Shown: positions 9,002 to 18,600, numbered from the stretch's first letter. The stretch is DNA of 64,000 nt from NVTR01 sp965237505 (GCA_965237505.1 CBDEFR010000009.1:496001-560000); one strand, 5' to 3'. Program-made: numbers and translations. Notes: generated by a model from the sequence alone, not told the origin.

Positions 9002-10659
9002 GACCGTGTGAAAACTCTGGGTGGCGGGGATGGAGGTTTGGGTCACCATGATTTGCCGCGATCCCACGTAGTCCGGCGGTTTGGCGCCGGTAGCCCCGCA
9101 GAAGAGGCTCCGGGCCTCCGTGGATCGATGTGGGGCGCTTGATTTGGGCCAGACTCCCGTCTCACGCCCTCGCGGCGGCGATCAAGGCGGGAACACCTAC
9201 CAGAGAGATCGCGCGGCGGATGTTGTAAGCCAGCGCCGTGATGCTGAACTCGCCGCGCACGTTCTCCAGCCGCCGGGTCAGGAAGGCACCCTGGCCCATC
9301 CATTGTTTGATTGAGCCGAAGGGATGCTCGACGCTTTCACGGCGCGCATCGAGCAGCTCCGGGCGGGCCGCCAATCGTTCTGCCATGCGCTCCAGGATCG
9401 CTTCGTCGACATAGCGCAGGACCCGACGGAAGGCGCTTTTCGTACACTTCGATTTGAGTTGGCACTCCTTGCACGCGGCGCGATTGGCGTAACTGGCGAA
9501 GATGAGATCGCGGCGCTTGCGCTTGCTGTGTAGCGCCAGGCGTTGGCCGTCGGGGCAGATGTAAATGTCCTCGCCGCCGTCATAGCGGAAGCGTTCCTTG
9601 GGAAAGAGCCCCTGGTTCACCGTTGATCCGCGCTGGGGCTTGGGCACATACGGCATGACGCCGGCATTCTCGCAGGCCTCGATATCCTCGATCTTGAAGT
9701 AGCCCGCGTCGGCGACCGCGTCGATCCGATCGACGGCCAGGTTCCGACGGGCCGCCACCGCCGTCTCGGCCAACAGACCGAGATCGCTGACCTTGCTATG
9801 GACCTGCTGCTCGGCGATCAGTTTGTGCTTGGCGTCCACCGCGATCTGGATGTTGTAGCCGACACCGACCCGGGTCGCGGCGTGCATCGCCCGGCTGTCC
9901 GGATCCGTCAAAGAGAGTTGGTCCTCGCCACTCGCAGCCAGCGCGTCGCGATGTTCCTCAAACCGCTCACGCCGCCCTTGGATCGCAACGATCTTTTCCC
10001 GGATGTTCTCCACTTCGCCGCCGCCGGTGCCGCTCTCGTCTTGCCCGTCGGCCTCGTCGAGCCGGTCGAGATAACGCGACAACCTCTCGTCGCTCTCGGC
10101 CAACGCCTTCTCCAGCTTCGCTTTGGTAAAGTTCCGCTCCCGGCTGTTCACTGCCTTGATCCGAGTACCGTCGACTGCCACCAGCTCGCGCCCGAACAGC
10201 TCCAGTTCGCGGCATAGCCTCACGAACTCCCGAAACACCTGGCGGAACGCCGCCCGATTGATCCGCCGGAAATCGGCGATCGTCTTGAAGTCCGGCGACA
10301 AACGCCGCAACAGCCAGATCACTTCGAGATTACGCTTGCTCTCGGCCTCCAGCCGACGGCTCGAACGTACCCGATTGAGATAACCGTATATGTAGAGCTT
10401 CAGCAGGTCCGCCGGATCGTAGCCGGGACGACCCGTCGCCTTCGGCGTGGCGCGCTCGAAACCAGCGACCGCCAGGTCCAAACCATCCACGAAAGCGTCG
10501 ATGAAACGGACCGGGTTATCCCGGCCCACGTAATCGTCCACTGCTTCCGGCAGAAGCAGAACCTGAGAGCGGTCAATGCCAGGAATGTGTCTCATGGCGG
10601 ACTCTAACATCGCCATGAGCCGGACGGAATCCCCCGCCACCCAGAGATTTCACACGGTC
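9002..10659 (-). mobile_element. IS1182-family insertion sequence
   Basis: The ends are 28-bp inverted repeats with one mismatch: the left begins GACCGTGTGAAAACTCTGGG and the right, on the other strand, GACCGTGTGAAATCTCTGGG. GACCGTGTG occurs again two bases beyond the right end (10662-10670), making a palindrome around the junction. The repeat GACCGTGTG is also the host argE sequence at the target. Either it is a 9-bp target duplication that happens to extend the inverted repeat, or the element prefers such palindromic sites. A single transposase gene occupies it on the minus strand. Confidence 0.85.
9162..10616 (-). CDS. IS1182-family transposase
   Basis: About 484 residues. The N-terminal DUF772-type region (D-N-P-V-R-F-I-D-A-F-V-D and G-R-P-G-Y-D-P-A-D-L-L-K-L) is followed by a DDE_Tnp_1 core with A-V-D-G-T-R-I-K-A-V-N-S, D-A-V-A-D-A-G-Y and R-R-E-S-V-E-H-P-F-G-S-I-K. 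A C-x2-C-x4-C zinc-ribbon-like cluster (C-K-E-C-Q-L-K-S-K-C) lies before the last catalytic Glu. I placed the start at ATG 10616 because the longer frame would begin inside the terminal inverted repeat. No internal lesions. Confidence 0.88.
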   Translation of the reverse strand: MAMLESAMRHIPGIDRSQVLLLPEAVDDYVGRDNPVRFIDAFVDGLDLAVAGFERATPKATGRPGYDPADLLKLYIYGYLNRVRSSRRLEAESKRNLEVIWLLRRLSPDFKTIADFRRINRAAFRQVFREFVRLCRELELFGRELVAVDGTRIKAVNSRERNFTKAKLEKALAESDERLSRYLDRLDEADGQDESGTGGGEVENIREKIVAIQGRRERFEEHRDALAASGEDQLSLTDPDSRAMHAATRVGVGYNIQIAVDAKHKLIAEQQVHSKVSDLGLLAETAVAARRNLAVDRIDAVADAGYFKIEDIEACENAGVMPYVPKPQRGSTVNQGLFPKERFRYDGGEDIYICPDGQRLALHSKRKRRDLIFASYANRAACKECQLKSKCTKSAFRRVLRYVDEAILERMAERLAARPELLDARRESVEHPFGSIKQWMGQGAFLTRRLENVRGEFSITALAYNIRRAISLVGVPALIAAARA

Positions 10660-10779
10660 TGGACCGTGTGTGGCCCCGGATCGATTGAGCAGGCGCACAA
10701 ACCGGACGAACAACTTGAAACAGAGCAGCTTGCACAGTGTATTCAGATGTTGGAGCGCCTTGGGCGCAAACTTTGGCGG

Positions 10780-11706
10780 CTATGCCTGCGAGTCCAGCAG
10801 CGCCGCAATTTCCGCCATGCTGGGCATCGAGGCTGCGGTGCCGGGCCGGGTCACTGAAATAGCGGCGGTGGCGCAGCCAAATCTGGCCGCATCCACCGGG
10901 TTCAGGCCGCGCGCCAGTGCGCATGCAAAGCCGCCGTTGAACGCGTCCCCGGCACCGGTGGTTTCCACTACCGGGCCGGCATTTATCGCCGGAACATGCA
11001 CGGTTTTCGCACGATCATGATACAGCACGCCGTTTTCGCCAAGCGTGATCAGGGCGGCGCCGGCGCCGCGCTCAAGCAGCACCCGGCCCGCCTGTGTAGC
11101 GTCGTCGATTGAGGCGACAGACACCCCGGTAAGGGCTTCGGCCTCGGTCTCATTCGGCGTCACATAGTCGCACAGGCCCAGCATGCCATCCGGCAACTTG
11201 GCGGCAGGCGCCGGGTTCAGGATGGTTTTCACGCCACCCGCCCGGGCGATTTGCAAAGCCCGCAAGGCGGCGTCCATGGGTTGTTCAAGCTGGGTCAAAA
11301 AAACCGCAGCATTACTGATCAGATCGGCGCAGGCATCAACATCGCCAGGTGATATTGTTCCTGCGACACCGGGGCAAATAATGATCGCGTTATTGCCAGT
11401 GGCTTCTTCGACAAAGATATAGGCAGCACCGGTATAGTTGTCGTCATGCTGGCTGACCTCTGGTTTCACACCCGCCTTGGCCCATGTTTCCAGCGCCATA
11501 TCGGCAAACGGATCACGGCCCAGTTTGGACAGAAAATGCACATCACCGCCAGCCATTGCGGCGGCAACGGCCTGATTAGAGCCTTTGCCACCGGGGCCAA
11601 GCGCGAAACTGTTGCCAAGGATCGTTTCACCGATACGCGGCGCCCGATCAGCGCGATAGGCGGTGTCGGCCACAAATACCCCGAGAATTACAATTCTGTC
11701 AGTCAT
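10780..11706 (-). CDS. rbsK: ribokinase (PfkB family)
   Basis: ATP-dependent sugar kinase of the PfkB fold, about 308 residues, cytoplasmic. Visible are the N-terminal G-G-K-G-S-N-Q-A-V-A-A-A-M substrate loop, N-P-A-P-A, P-N-E-T-E-A, and the C-terminal T-G-A-G-D-A-F-N-G-G with the catalytic Asp. These point to ribokinase rather than fructokinase. The start at ATG 11706 follows AAGGGCAAGG; a longer in-frame start at 11775 adds 23 unlikely residues. The gene converges on the argE remnant and no sugar transporter is nearby. The frame is intact. Confidence 0.85.
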   Translation of the reverse strand: MTDRIVILGVFVADTAYRADRAPRIGETILGNSFALGPGGKGSNQAVAAAMAGGDVHFLSKLGRDPFADMALETWAKAGVKPEVSQHDDNYTGAAYIFVEEATGNNAIIICPGVAGTISPGDVDACADLISNAAVFLTQLEQPMDAALRALQIARAGGVKTILNPAPAAKLPDGMLGLCDYVTPNETEAEALTGVSVASIDDATQAGRVLLERGAGAALITLGENGVLYHDRAKTVHVPAINAGPVVETTGAGDAFNGGFACALARGLNPVDAARFGCATAAISVTRPGTAASMPSMAEIAALLDSQA

Positions 11707-11931
11707 TGCCTTGCCCTTATGCGACCGGCGCACTTGGCGCAACATCGAAACATGCACCGAAACGCCGCCGGACAAAAGCAGAACACATCTGGTAAGGCAT
11801 TAATATCCGGCGGTCCGACCCGGTAATGACTTTAATGTTTCCATCCTTAGTTGGGTCAGACCGCAACTGAGTAAAACTTGACAGAATGCCGGACCTTGGC
11901 GCACGGTTTACCGGCAGAGAGGAGGTGGGCT

Positions 11932-12366
11932 ATGCTTGTGAAACAGATACTGGCCGGCAAGCCTATAGGTGGCATCATTTCGATCAAATCCAGCAATACC
12001 GTCAGCGAGGCTGCGGCAATACTGGCGGCGAAACGGATCGGTGCCGTGATCGTCAGCGATGATGGCAGCATGGTTGACGGAATTCTCTCGGAGCGCGATA
12101 TTGTGCACGAGATCGGCTTGCACGGAGCCGGGTGCCTGAGCGAAGCGGTTAGCAAGATCATGACCAGCTCGGTGACCGGGTGTCATATGGGTGATACCGC
12201 AAACGAGATCCTTGAGCAGATGACCCACGGCCGGTTCCGGCATATGCCGGTCATCGACGGCGGCAAGATGGTCGGGGTGATCACGATCGGGGACGTTGTG
12301 AAGGCGCGGATATCCGAGGTGGAATGGGAAAACACGGCGCTGACCGATATGATCACCGGGCACTGA
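11932..12366 (+). CDS. CBS-domain protein (two CBS repeats)
   Basis: 144 residues, essentially a Bateman module: CBS1 with I-G-A-V-I-V-S-D-D-G and I-L-S-E-R-D-I-V, CBS2 with F-R-H-M-P-V-I-D-G-G and G-V-I-T-I-G-D-V-V. Such free-standing pairs bind adenosyl ligands. ATG 11932 follows GAGGAGGTGGGCT, a strong ribosome-binding site, which decides it over the upstream in-frame ATG 11878. It lies 116 bp before nuoH on the same strand. A clear paralogue lies at 31672-32106 beside a tRNA-Lys. The link to the nuo genes is positional only. Confidence 0.88.
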   Translation: MLVKQILAGKPIGGIISIKSSNTVSEAAAILAAKRIGAVIVSDDGSMVDGILSERDIVHEIGLHGAGCLSEAVSKIMTSSVTGCHMGDTANEILEQMTHGRFRHMPVIDGGKMVGVITIGDVVKARISEVEWENTALTDMITGH

Positions 12367-12482
12367 TTTGCCTGACCGGGTGCATGCAATGTTGACGACT
12401 TGACGGTGCGCACCGGTTTGAAAGACCCAAGAACCGAAATCGTTGGGGAGGTCGCAAGAGCTGCGATAATTGGCTACTGACT

Positions 12483-13469
12483 ATGGAACTCTTCATCGCC
12501 CTTGGTCTGATTGCGGTGAAGGTCGCGATCTTGATCGTGATCCTTTTGCTGCTGCCGTTGCCGCTGGTCTGGCTGGAGCGCAAGATCGCCGGTCATATCC
12601 AGCAAAGGCTGGGTCCGATGCGGGTTGGCTGGCACGGGCTGCTGCAGCCGGTGGCGGACGGCATCAAACTGATCACCAAAGAGGATCATATCCCGGCCGA
12701 GGCCGACCGTTTCCTGTTCAAACTGGCGCCGATATTGGCGATGGTCCCGACCTTCGTGGTGTTCGTCGCAATTCCATTCGGTGAAAGCATCTCGGTGCTG
12801 GGCGCCGAGATCACGCTGTATCTGTCCGACATGAATGTCGCGATCCTGTTCATCCTGGCGGTGATCGGGCTCGAAGTTTATGGGGTGATTTTCGGCGGTT
12901 GGGCGGCGAACAGCAAATACGCGGTGCTGGGCAGCCTGCGGACCTGCGCGCAGATGATCAGCTATGAGATTCCGATGGGGTTTTCGGTGATCGGCGTGGT
13001 GATGCTGACCCAATCGATGAGCTTGCTGGAGATCGTCCGGGGCCAGGCGGAGGTCTGGAACGTGGTCTACCAGCCGATCGGGTTCTTCGTGTTCTTTGTC
13101 GCTGGTCTCGCCGAAGCGCAGCGCATTCCGTTTGATCTGTCCGAGGCCGAGGGCGATCTGGGTGCCGGGTTCCACACCGAATACAGCGGCACAAGGTTTA
13201 TCTTCTTCATGGTCAGCGAGTACCTGATCATGGTGCTGGTGTCGGTGCTGACGGTGATCCTGTTCTTCGGCGGCTGGAACGGGGTATTGGTGCCGCTGCC
13301 GCCGATCCTCTGGTTTATCATCAAGGTGGCGTTTTTCATCTATGTTTTCATGTGGTTCCGGTTCACATTCCCGCGCTACCGTTACGACCAGTTAATGACA
13401 ATCGGCTGGAAAGTCTTGCTTCCGCTGTCGTTGGCGAACATACTGATATCCGGCGTGATTTTCCTGTGA
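12483..13469 (+). CDS. nuoH: NADH-quinone oxidoreductase subunit H
   Basis: 328-residue membrane subunit that lies at the quinone-site/membrane-arm interface of complex I, with about eight hydrophobic helices. Family marks include L-E-R-K-I-A-G-H-I-Q-Q-R-L-G-P, G-W-A-A-N-S-K-Y-A-V-L-G-S-L-R, and P-F-D-L-S-E-A-E. Some canonical positions differ: E-I-P-M-G-F replaces the usual E-V-x-x-G-F, and G-D-L-G-A-G-F-H replaces the usual E-L-V-A-G-Y. nuoI follows after 31 bp, but no other nuo genes flank the pair. It may belong to a second, horizontally acquired complex I-like enzyme rather than to the housekeeping operon. Confidence 0.9.
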   Translation: MELFIALGLIAVKVAILIVILLLLPLPLVWLERKIAGHIQQRLGPMRVGWHGLLQPVADGIKLITKEDHIPAEADRFLFKLAPILAMVPTFVVFVAIPFGESISVLGAEITLYLSDMNVAILFILAVIGLEVYGVIFGGWAANSKYAVLGSLRTCAQMISYEIPMGFSVIGVVMLTQSMSLLEIVRGQAEVWNVVYQPIGFFVFFVAGLAEAQRIPFDLSEAEGDLGAGFHTEYSGTRFIFFMVSEYLIMVLVSVLTVILFFGGWNGVLVPLPPILWFIIKVAFFIYVFMWFRFTFPRYRYDQLMTIGWKVLLPLSLANILISGVIFL

Positions 13470-13500
13470 AGCGGGCGCCGGTGACCCGCGTGAGGCGCAT

Positions 13501-14067
13501 ATGACGCAAGTGTCGGACGACAAACAAGGCTGGATCGGATGGGCGTTCTTCGCCGATCTGGGCGACGCTTTGTGGCTGACGCTCAGCTACATGTTTTCGC
13601 GCACCGTGACCGAGCAGTATCCGGACAAGGAGAAATGGCAGCCCTATTCGCGCTATCGCGGCCAGCATTTCCTGAAACGCGATGACGAGGGCGAGATCAA
13701 ATGCGTGGCCTGCGAGCTGTGCGCCAAGATCTGTCCGTGTGACTGCATCATTGTGGTCCCGTATGAGGACGAAAAGGGCGAGCGGCGGCCGGAGATATTC
13801 GACATCGACATGGCGCGCTGTCTGTTCTGCGGGCTGTGCGAAGACGCCTGCCCGGCGGACGCCATCGCGCTCGGGCAAATGTACGAGCTTTCGACCTTCA
13901 CCTCGGAAGAACTGGTGGTCGGCCGCGACGCGCTGCTGGAGATGCCCGGGAAATCGGAAGTGGGAGGCAGCGTGGTTGCGGCGCGGCTGAACACCGAAGC
14001 CGGAGTGCAGGTCGAGGCGCGCGAGGCGGAAGGCTACAACTGGTGGCGGAATATCCGGCGGCGGTGA
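13501..14067 (+). CDS. nuoI: NADH-quinone oxidoreductase subunit I-like, 2x[4Fe-4S] ferredoxin
   Basis: 188 residues with two ferredoxin motifs: C-V-A-C-E-L-C-A-K-I-C-P and C-L-F-C-G-L-C-E-D-A-C-P, each C-x2-C-x2-C-x3-C-P, which carry the N6a/N6b clusters passing electrons to quinone. After the first motif come two further cysteines (C-P-C-D-C-I), unlike the usual C-P-A-x-A-I. An N-terminal amphipathic stretch L-W-L-T-L-S-Y-M-F fits membrane association. The wording of the motifs is less like typical alphaproteobacterial NuoI than like homologues from deep-branching or sulfur-metabolising bacteria (judged from memory). It forms a two-gene unit with nuoH. Confidence 0.88.
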   Translation: MTQVSDDKQGWIGWAFFADLGDALWLTLSYMFSRTVTEQYPDKEKWQPYSRYRGQHFLKRDDEGEIKCVACELCAKICPCDCIIVVPYEDEKGERRPEIFDIDMARCLFCGLCEDACPADAIALGQMYELSTFTSEELVVGRDALLEMPGKSEVGGSVVAARLNTEAGVQVEAREAEGYNWWRNIRRR

Positions 14068-14245
14068 CCACAAGATTTGGACAGCCATTGGGTAATCTGG
14101 AATCGTCCCGAGCGGGCTGTCACTCTTTTTACTAAAAAAGGTTCATGTTACGGTATTTGTTTCAATCCTAGGCTCGACGACAATGCGAGAAAAGAAAACT
14201 AAATCGGAAGAAAGCCAGAGACCGAGGCTGCCACGTGTACTCTTA

Positions 14246-15177
14246 GTGTCTGATCCAAAACTAATTGAGTGATTTCAGCGAGTTGTGATTCAATCGGATT
14301 GATAAGATTCGAGGGAGATCACAATGGCCTGGACGGAAACCACTCGCGCCCGATATGAACGGCATTCGGGACGCTATGCAAGCGATTTAACTGATCAGGA
14401 ATGGGGTTTGATCGCGCCATTCCTGCCGCCGCCTAAAACAACTGGTCGTCCGCGCAGCACGGCGATGCGCGATGTTCTGGATGCCATTTTGTACATCGCC
14501 AGCGCCGGGTGTGCGTGGCGTATGCTGCCCAATGATTTCCCGCCAGTGTCCACCGTGCGCTACTATTTCTATGGCTGGCGCAACGATGGCATCTTTGAAG
14601 TGATCAGCCATTTTCTGGTGGCGACGGCGCGCGAGTTTCATGGCAAGAAGCCCGGCCCCACCGCTGGTGTCATTGATAGCCAGACCATAAAAACAACGGA
14701 AAGCGGTGGCATTTCGGGCTATGACGTGGGCAAGAAAACCAAGGGCCGCAAGCGCCACATTGTCACCGACACGCTCGGGTTTATGGTTGGGTTGGTCGTG
14801 CATAGCGCCGGTATTCAAGACCGTGATGGCGCACCGGAAGTGTTGAAATCCATCCGGTATTCCCATCCAAACTTGCGCCATATCTTTGCGGATGGCGGTT
14901 ATGCCGGACCAAAGCTGCGCGACGCTCTTGAAGGCATCGGTGACTGGACAATCCAGATCGTCAAGCGCTTCGACACTGCGGAAGGCTTCGAAGTCATTCC
15001 CAGAAGATGGGTCGTCGAGCGCACCTTCGCATGGCTCAACCGCTGCCGGCGATTGGCCAAAGATTGGGAAAAATCCATCGCAAGTTCACAGGCATGGATA
15101 CTCGTTGCACATATCAGAACCCTCACGCGTAAAATTGCAAGGCATTGTAATCATGCGTAGAGTTTTGAATCAGACAC
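14246..15177 (+). mobile_element. IS5-family insertion sequence, copy 2
   Basis: Same 932-bp element as at 4025, with identical ends GTGTCTGATCCAAAACT and (other strand) GTGTCTGATTCAAAACT. The left flank ends CTTA and the right flank begins TAG, so the duplication is TA here rather than TTA. It interrupts the small remnant gene described at 14183-15517. Confidence 0.92.
14324..15160 (+). CDS. IS5-family transposase (278 aa), copy 2
   Basis: Full-length and intact, with the same DDE residues as copy 1 (G-V-I-D-S-Q, A-D-G-G-Y, V-V-E-R-T-F). Substitutions against copy 1 include P-P-P-K for P-P-S-K, A-G-C for D-G-C and Y-D-V-G for Y-D-A-G. This near identity implies recent transposition. Confidence 0.93.
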   Translation: MAWTETTRARYERHSGRYASDLTDQEWGLIAPFLPPPKTTGRPRSTAMRDVLDAILYIASAGCAWRMLPNDFPPVSTVRYYFYGWRNDGIFEVISHFLVATAREFHGKKPGPTAGVIDSQTIKTTESGGISGYDVGKKTKGRKRHIVTDTLGFMVGLVVHSAGIQDRDGAPEVLKSIRYSHPNLRHIFADGGYAGPKLRDALEGIGDWTIQIVKRFDTAEGFEVIPRRWVVERTFAWLNRCRRLAKDWEKSIASSQAWILVAHIRTLTRKIARHCNHA

Positions 15178-15636
15178 TAGGCGAAAAAAGAAGCGGGAAT
15201 TCGCTACCGAGATTGCCTTTCTTACCGATCACGAACGCCAGATTCTCGGATATTTCCGTAAAAAGCAGATAAAGCGATTTGAGGCCGACCAGGACGCCGG
15301 CCACGCCGCAACACTCTTAGCAAAAGGTTTCATCAGAATTATCGCGGCACGCGGCGGTCAAATGGCTAGGCGCCACTCTGTTCCAATGGAGGTTGCCGAT
15401 TTCGTGTGGGAAGTCATAAATGAACGGCCAGACGACTTCCGGTACAGTCCGAGATTCAGCGAACGGGATCGAAGGACAGAAGTCCAACCATGGCGCGTGC
15501 CCTGGATGGCGCGTTGAGAGGCCCAGTCATTTCAGAATTCCAGGTTCCATTAGCGCCCGGCCTTCGCATTGCTCAGGCCGTTCGTCGCTGAGCACCGTCC
15601 ACTGGACCGTTTTCCGGGCGCTCATTGCGCTCCGCG

Positions 15637-15686
15637 CGTTAACGGCTGAAACGATCCCCCGGATCGTTTCCGGGACGCCGTTAACC
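15637..15686 (-). terminator. hairpin directly after carB
   Basis: A perfect 10-bp stem (GAAACGATCC at 15648-15657 with GGATCGTTTC at 15661-15670, loop CCC) is nested inside a second arm pair, GTTAACGGC (15638-15646) and GCCGTTAAC (15677-15685). The carB stop codon lies inside the outer arm. There is no strong U-tract, so it may act as a 3' end stabiliser as much as an intrinsic terminator. Confidence 0.55.
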
Positions 15687-18600
15687 CTGCAACGCCCGCA
15701 CCCCCAGCTCCCCCTCCCGCCCCATCTTCATCGCGAAGGCCGCCGCGTGGCTGCCCGCCAGCGTGGTGAAATACGGGATCCGGTCCACCAGGGCGATGTT
15801 GCGCATCGGGCGGCTGTCTTCGACCGCCTGCGCGCCTTCGGTGGTGTTCATCACCAGCGCGATGCGGCCGTCTTTCATCGCGTCGATAATATTGGGGCGG
15901 CCTTCGTAGCGTTTCTTGACCACCTCGGCGGCGATGCCGTGTTCGGCCAGAAACGCCGCGGTGCCGCTGGTGGCGATCAGGGTCAGGCCGAGGTCGACAA
16001 GGGTCTGCGCGGTCTCGGTCAGGTCGTCGGTTTTGTCGGCCTCCTTGATCGACAGAAAGGCGCGGCCCTTGGTCGGCAGCTCGACCCCGGCGCCCAGTTG
16101 CGCCTTGAGGAACGCCCGGTGGAAAGTGCGGTCCCAGCCCATGACCTCGCCGGTCGAGCGCATTTCCGGGCCCAGGATGGTGTCAACCCCAGGGAAGCGG
16201 GCAAACGGCAGCACCGCCTCTTTCACCGAAAACCACGGCATGTTGGGATCGGCCAGGCGCATCGGGTCGCCGATCGGTTCCGGCGGGCCTTTGGCGGCGT
16301 CCGGCGGGTACGGCGGGCGTTTGGGGAAGTTGCTGAGCGGCTCGCCGGCCATGACCCGGGCGGCGATGGCGGCGATGGCTGAATCTGTGGCCTTGGCGAC
16401 GAACGGGACGGTGCGGCTGGCGCGCGGGTTGACCTCGATCAGGTAGATCTCGCCGTCTTTCACGGCGAATTGCACGTTCATCAGGCCGACGACGCCGAGC
16501 GCCAGGGCAAGGGCCTCGGTCTGGCGGTGCAGTTCGGCGATGATGTCTTTGGGCAGGGAGTAAGGCGGCAGTGAGCAGGCGCTGTCGCCGGAATGCACCC
16601 CGGCCTCCTCGATATGCTGCATGATGCCGGCGACATGGACGTCACGCCCGTCACAAATCGCATCAACATCGCACTCAATGGCGCCGCTGAGGTAACTGTC
16701 GAGCAGCACCGGGCTGTCGCCGGAGACGGTGACCGCCTCGGCGATGTAGCTTTCAAGCTGGGCCGCGTCGCGGACGATTTCCATCGCCCGGCCCCCCAGC
16801 ACATAGGACGGCCGGATGACCAGCGGAAAGCCGATTTCAGTGGCGATTTTCATGGCTTGAGCATCGGTGCTGGAGATGCCGTTGCGCGGCTGTTTCAGGC
16901 CGAGTCTGGTCACCAGATTGGCAAACCGTTCGCGGTCTTCGGCCAGATCAATGGCATCCGGGGTGGTGCCGAGGATCGGGATGCCGGCATCTTGCAGGGC
17001 GTTGGCAAGCTTCAGCGGCGTCTGGCCACCGAATTGCACGATGATCCCGTGCAGGGTGCCGTTTTCCTGCTCGACGCGCAGAACCTCCATGACGTGTTCG
17101 AACGTAAGCGGTTCAAAATACAGCCGGTCCGAAGTGTCATAATCGGTGCTGACAGTTTCCGGGTTGCAGTTGATCATGATGGTTTCATAGCCCGCGTCGG
17201 TGAGCGCATAGCAGGCGTGACAGCAGCAATAGTCAAACTCGATGCCTTGGCCGATGCGGTTCGGGCCGCCGCCGAGGATGACGACCTTTTTGCGGCTCGT
17301 CGGCCGGGCCTCGCATTCAACCTCGCCCATCACCGGGGATTCGTAGGTGGAGTACATGTAGGGGGTTTGCGCCTCGAATTCGGCGGCGCAGGTGTCGATG
17401 CGTTTGAACACGGCGACAACACCGAGTGTCAGGCGGGCCTTGCGGACCTTCGCCTCGATCAGCCCGGTGAGCTTGGCTAGTCGGGCGTCGGTGAAACCGA
17501 GCATTTTGGCCGCGCGCATGGCAGGCTCGCTGTCCGGCAAACCATCATTTTTCAACATTTCCTCGGCCTCGACGAGCTCTTTGATCCGCGCGAGGAACCA
17601 CGGATCGAACATCGTGGCGGCGTGGATGTCGTCAATCGAAAGCCCCTGCCGCATCGCTTGCGCAATCGTGCGCAGGCGGTCTGGCGTTGCCACCGACAGG
17701 GCTTTGATGATCGCGGTTTGGTCGGGGGCGGCGGCTCCCCGCTGGCCGCCCTCCGAAGTTTCAGGGGGAAGTGCACCCCGCTCCGGTGGGAGCGGGGATC
17801 GGGGCGAGCCAGCGCCCGCAATCTCAATCTCGTCAAACCCGGTCAGGCCGGTTTCCATGCTCGCCAGCGCTTTTTGCAAGGACTCGTGGATGGTGCGGCC
17901 GATCGCCATGACCTCGCCGACAGATTTCATCGCCGTTGACAGCACCGCCTTCGCGCCGGGGAATTTTTCGAACGCGAAGCGCGGGATTTTGGTGACCACA
18001 TAGTCGATGGTGGGCTCGAATGAGGCCGGCGTCACCCGGGTGATGTCGTTGTCCAGTTCATCGAGCGTGTATCCGACAGCCAGTTTCGCCGCCACCTTGG
18101 CGATCGGAAAGCCGGTGGCCTTGGAGGCCAGCGCCGAGCTGCGCGACACCCGCGGGTTCATTTCGATCACCACCATGCGGCCGTTTTCCGGGTTCACCGC
18201 CCATTGCACGTTGCTGCCGCCGGTCGCAACTCCGATCGCGCGCAAGACCGCGATCGAACCGTTGCGCATGATCTGGTATTCCTTATCCGTTAGCGTCAGC
18301 GCCGGGGCCACGGTGATGGAATCCCCGGTGTGCACGCCCATCGGGTCGATGTTTTCGATGGTGCAGACGATGATGGCGTTGTCGTTCGTGTCGCGCACCA
18401 CCTCCATCTCGAATTCTTTCCAGCCCAGCAGGCTTTCGTCGATCAGGATCTGGTTGACCGGGCTGGCGTTCAGCCCGGTGCGGCAGGAATGTTCAAAATC
18501 GTCGCGGTTATAGGCGACCCCGCCGCCGGTTCCGCCAAGCGTGAAGGCCGGGCGGATGATCGCAGGCAGGCCGATATCCTCGATCGCGGCCCAGCACTCG

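Larger units (their letters stand above)
8840..10779 (+). pseudogene. argE: acetylornithine deacetylase-like (M20 peptidase) remnant split by IS1182
   Basis: Before the IS the frame reads N-A-A-R-D-L-V-A-E-L-T-G, then L-V-S-F-G-T-E-A-G-L-F-Q and G-V-A-A-I-Q-T-V. After the IS (from 10662) it resumes as C-G-P-G-S-I-E-Q-A-H-K-P-D-E. F-G-T-E-A-G and G-P-G-x-I-x-x-A-H-x-x-D-E are the metal-site and C-terminal signatures of ArgE/DapE-type deacetylases. Joining the halves gives a continuous C-terminal domain. The N-terminal catalytic half is not recognisable upstream, so the gene was already dead or has decayed since. The 3' end overlaps the convergent ribokinase gene. Confidence 0.78.
14183..15517 (+). 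pseudogene. small protein gene split by IS5; C-terminal part resembles superinfection-exclusion B
   Basis: Right of the IS (from 15182) an open frame without a start runs to TGA 15515-15517. It includes F-L-T-D-H-E-R-Q-I-L-G-Y-F, A-A-T-L-L-A-K-G-F-I, and V-A-D-F-V-W-E-V-I-N-E-R-P-D-D-F. The layout 'L-T-x-x-E-R-x-I-L ... L-x-x-K-G ... D-x-x-W' is what I recall for the C-terminal domain of SieB-like proteins. Left of the IS an ATG at 14183 opens a short basic frame, but it joins in the wrong frame after removing the IS. The gene is therefore truncated or frameshifted as well as interrupted. The SieB assignment is tentative. The 115 bp between nuoI and this ATG show no gene. Confidence 0.4.

Noticed and set aside
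12390..12481. Short ORF before nuoH as a further complex I subunit
   Set aside because: About 24-30 residues with no start of good quality and no family resemblance.
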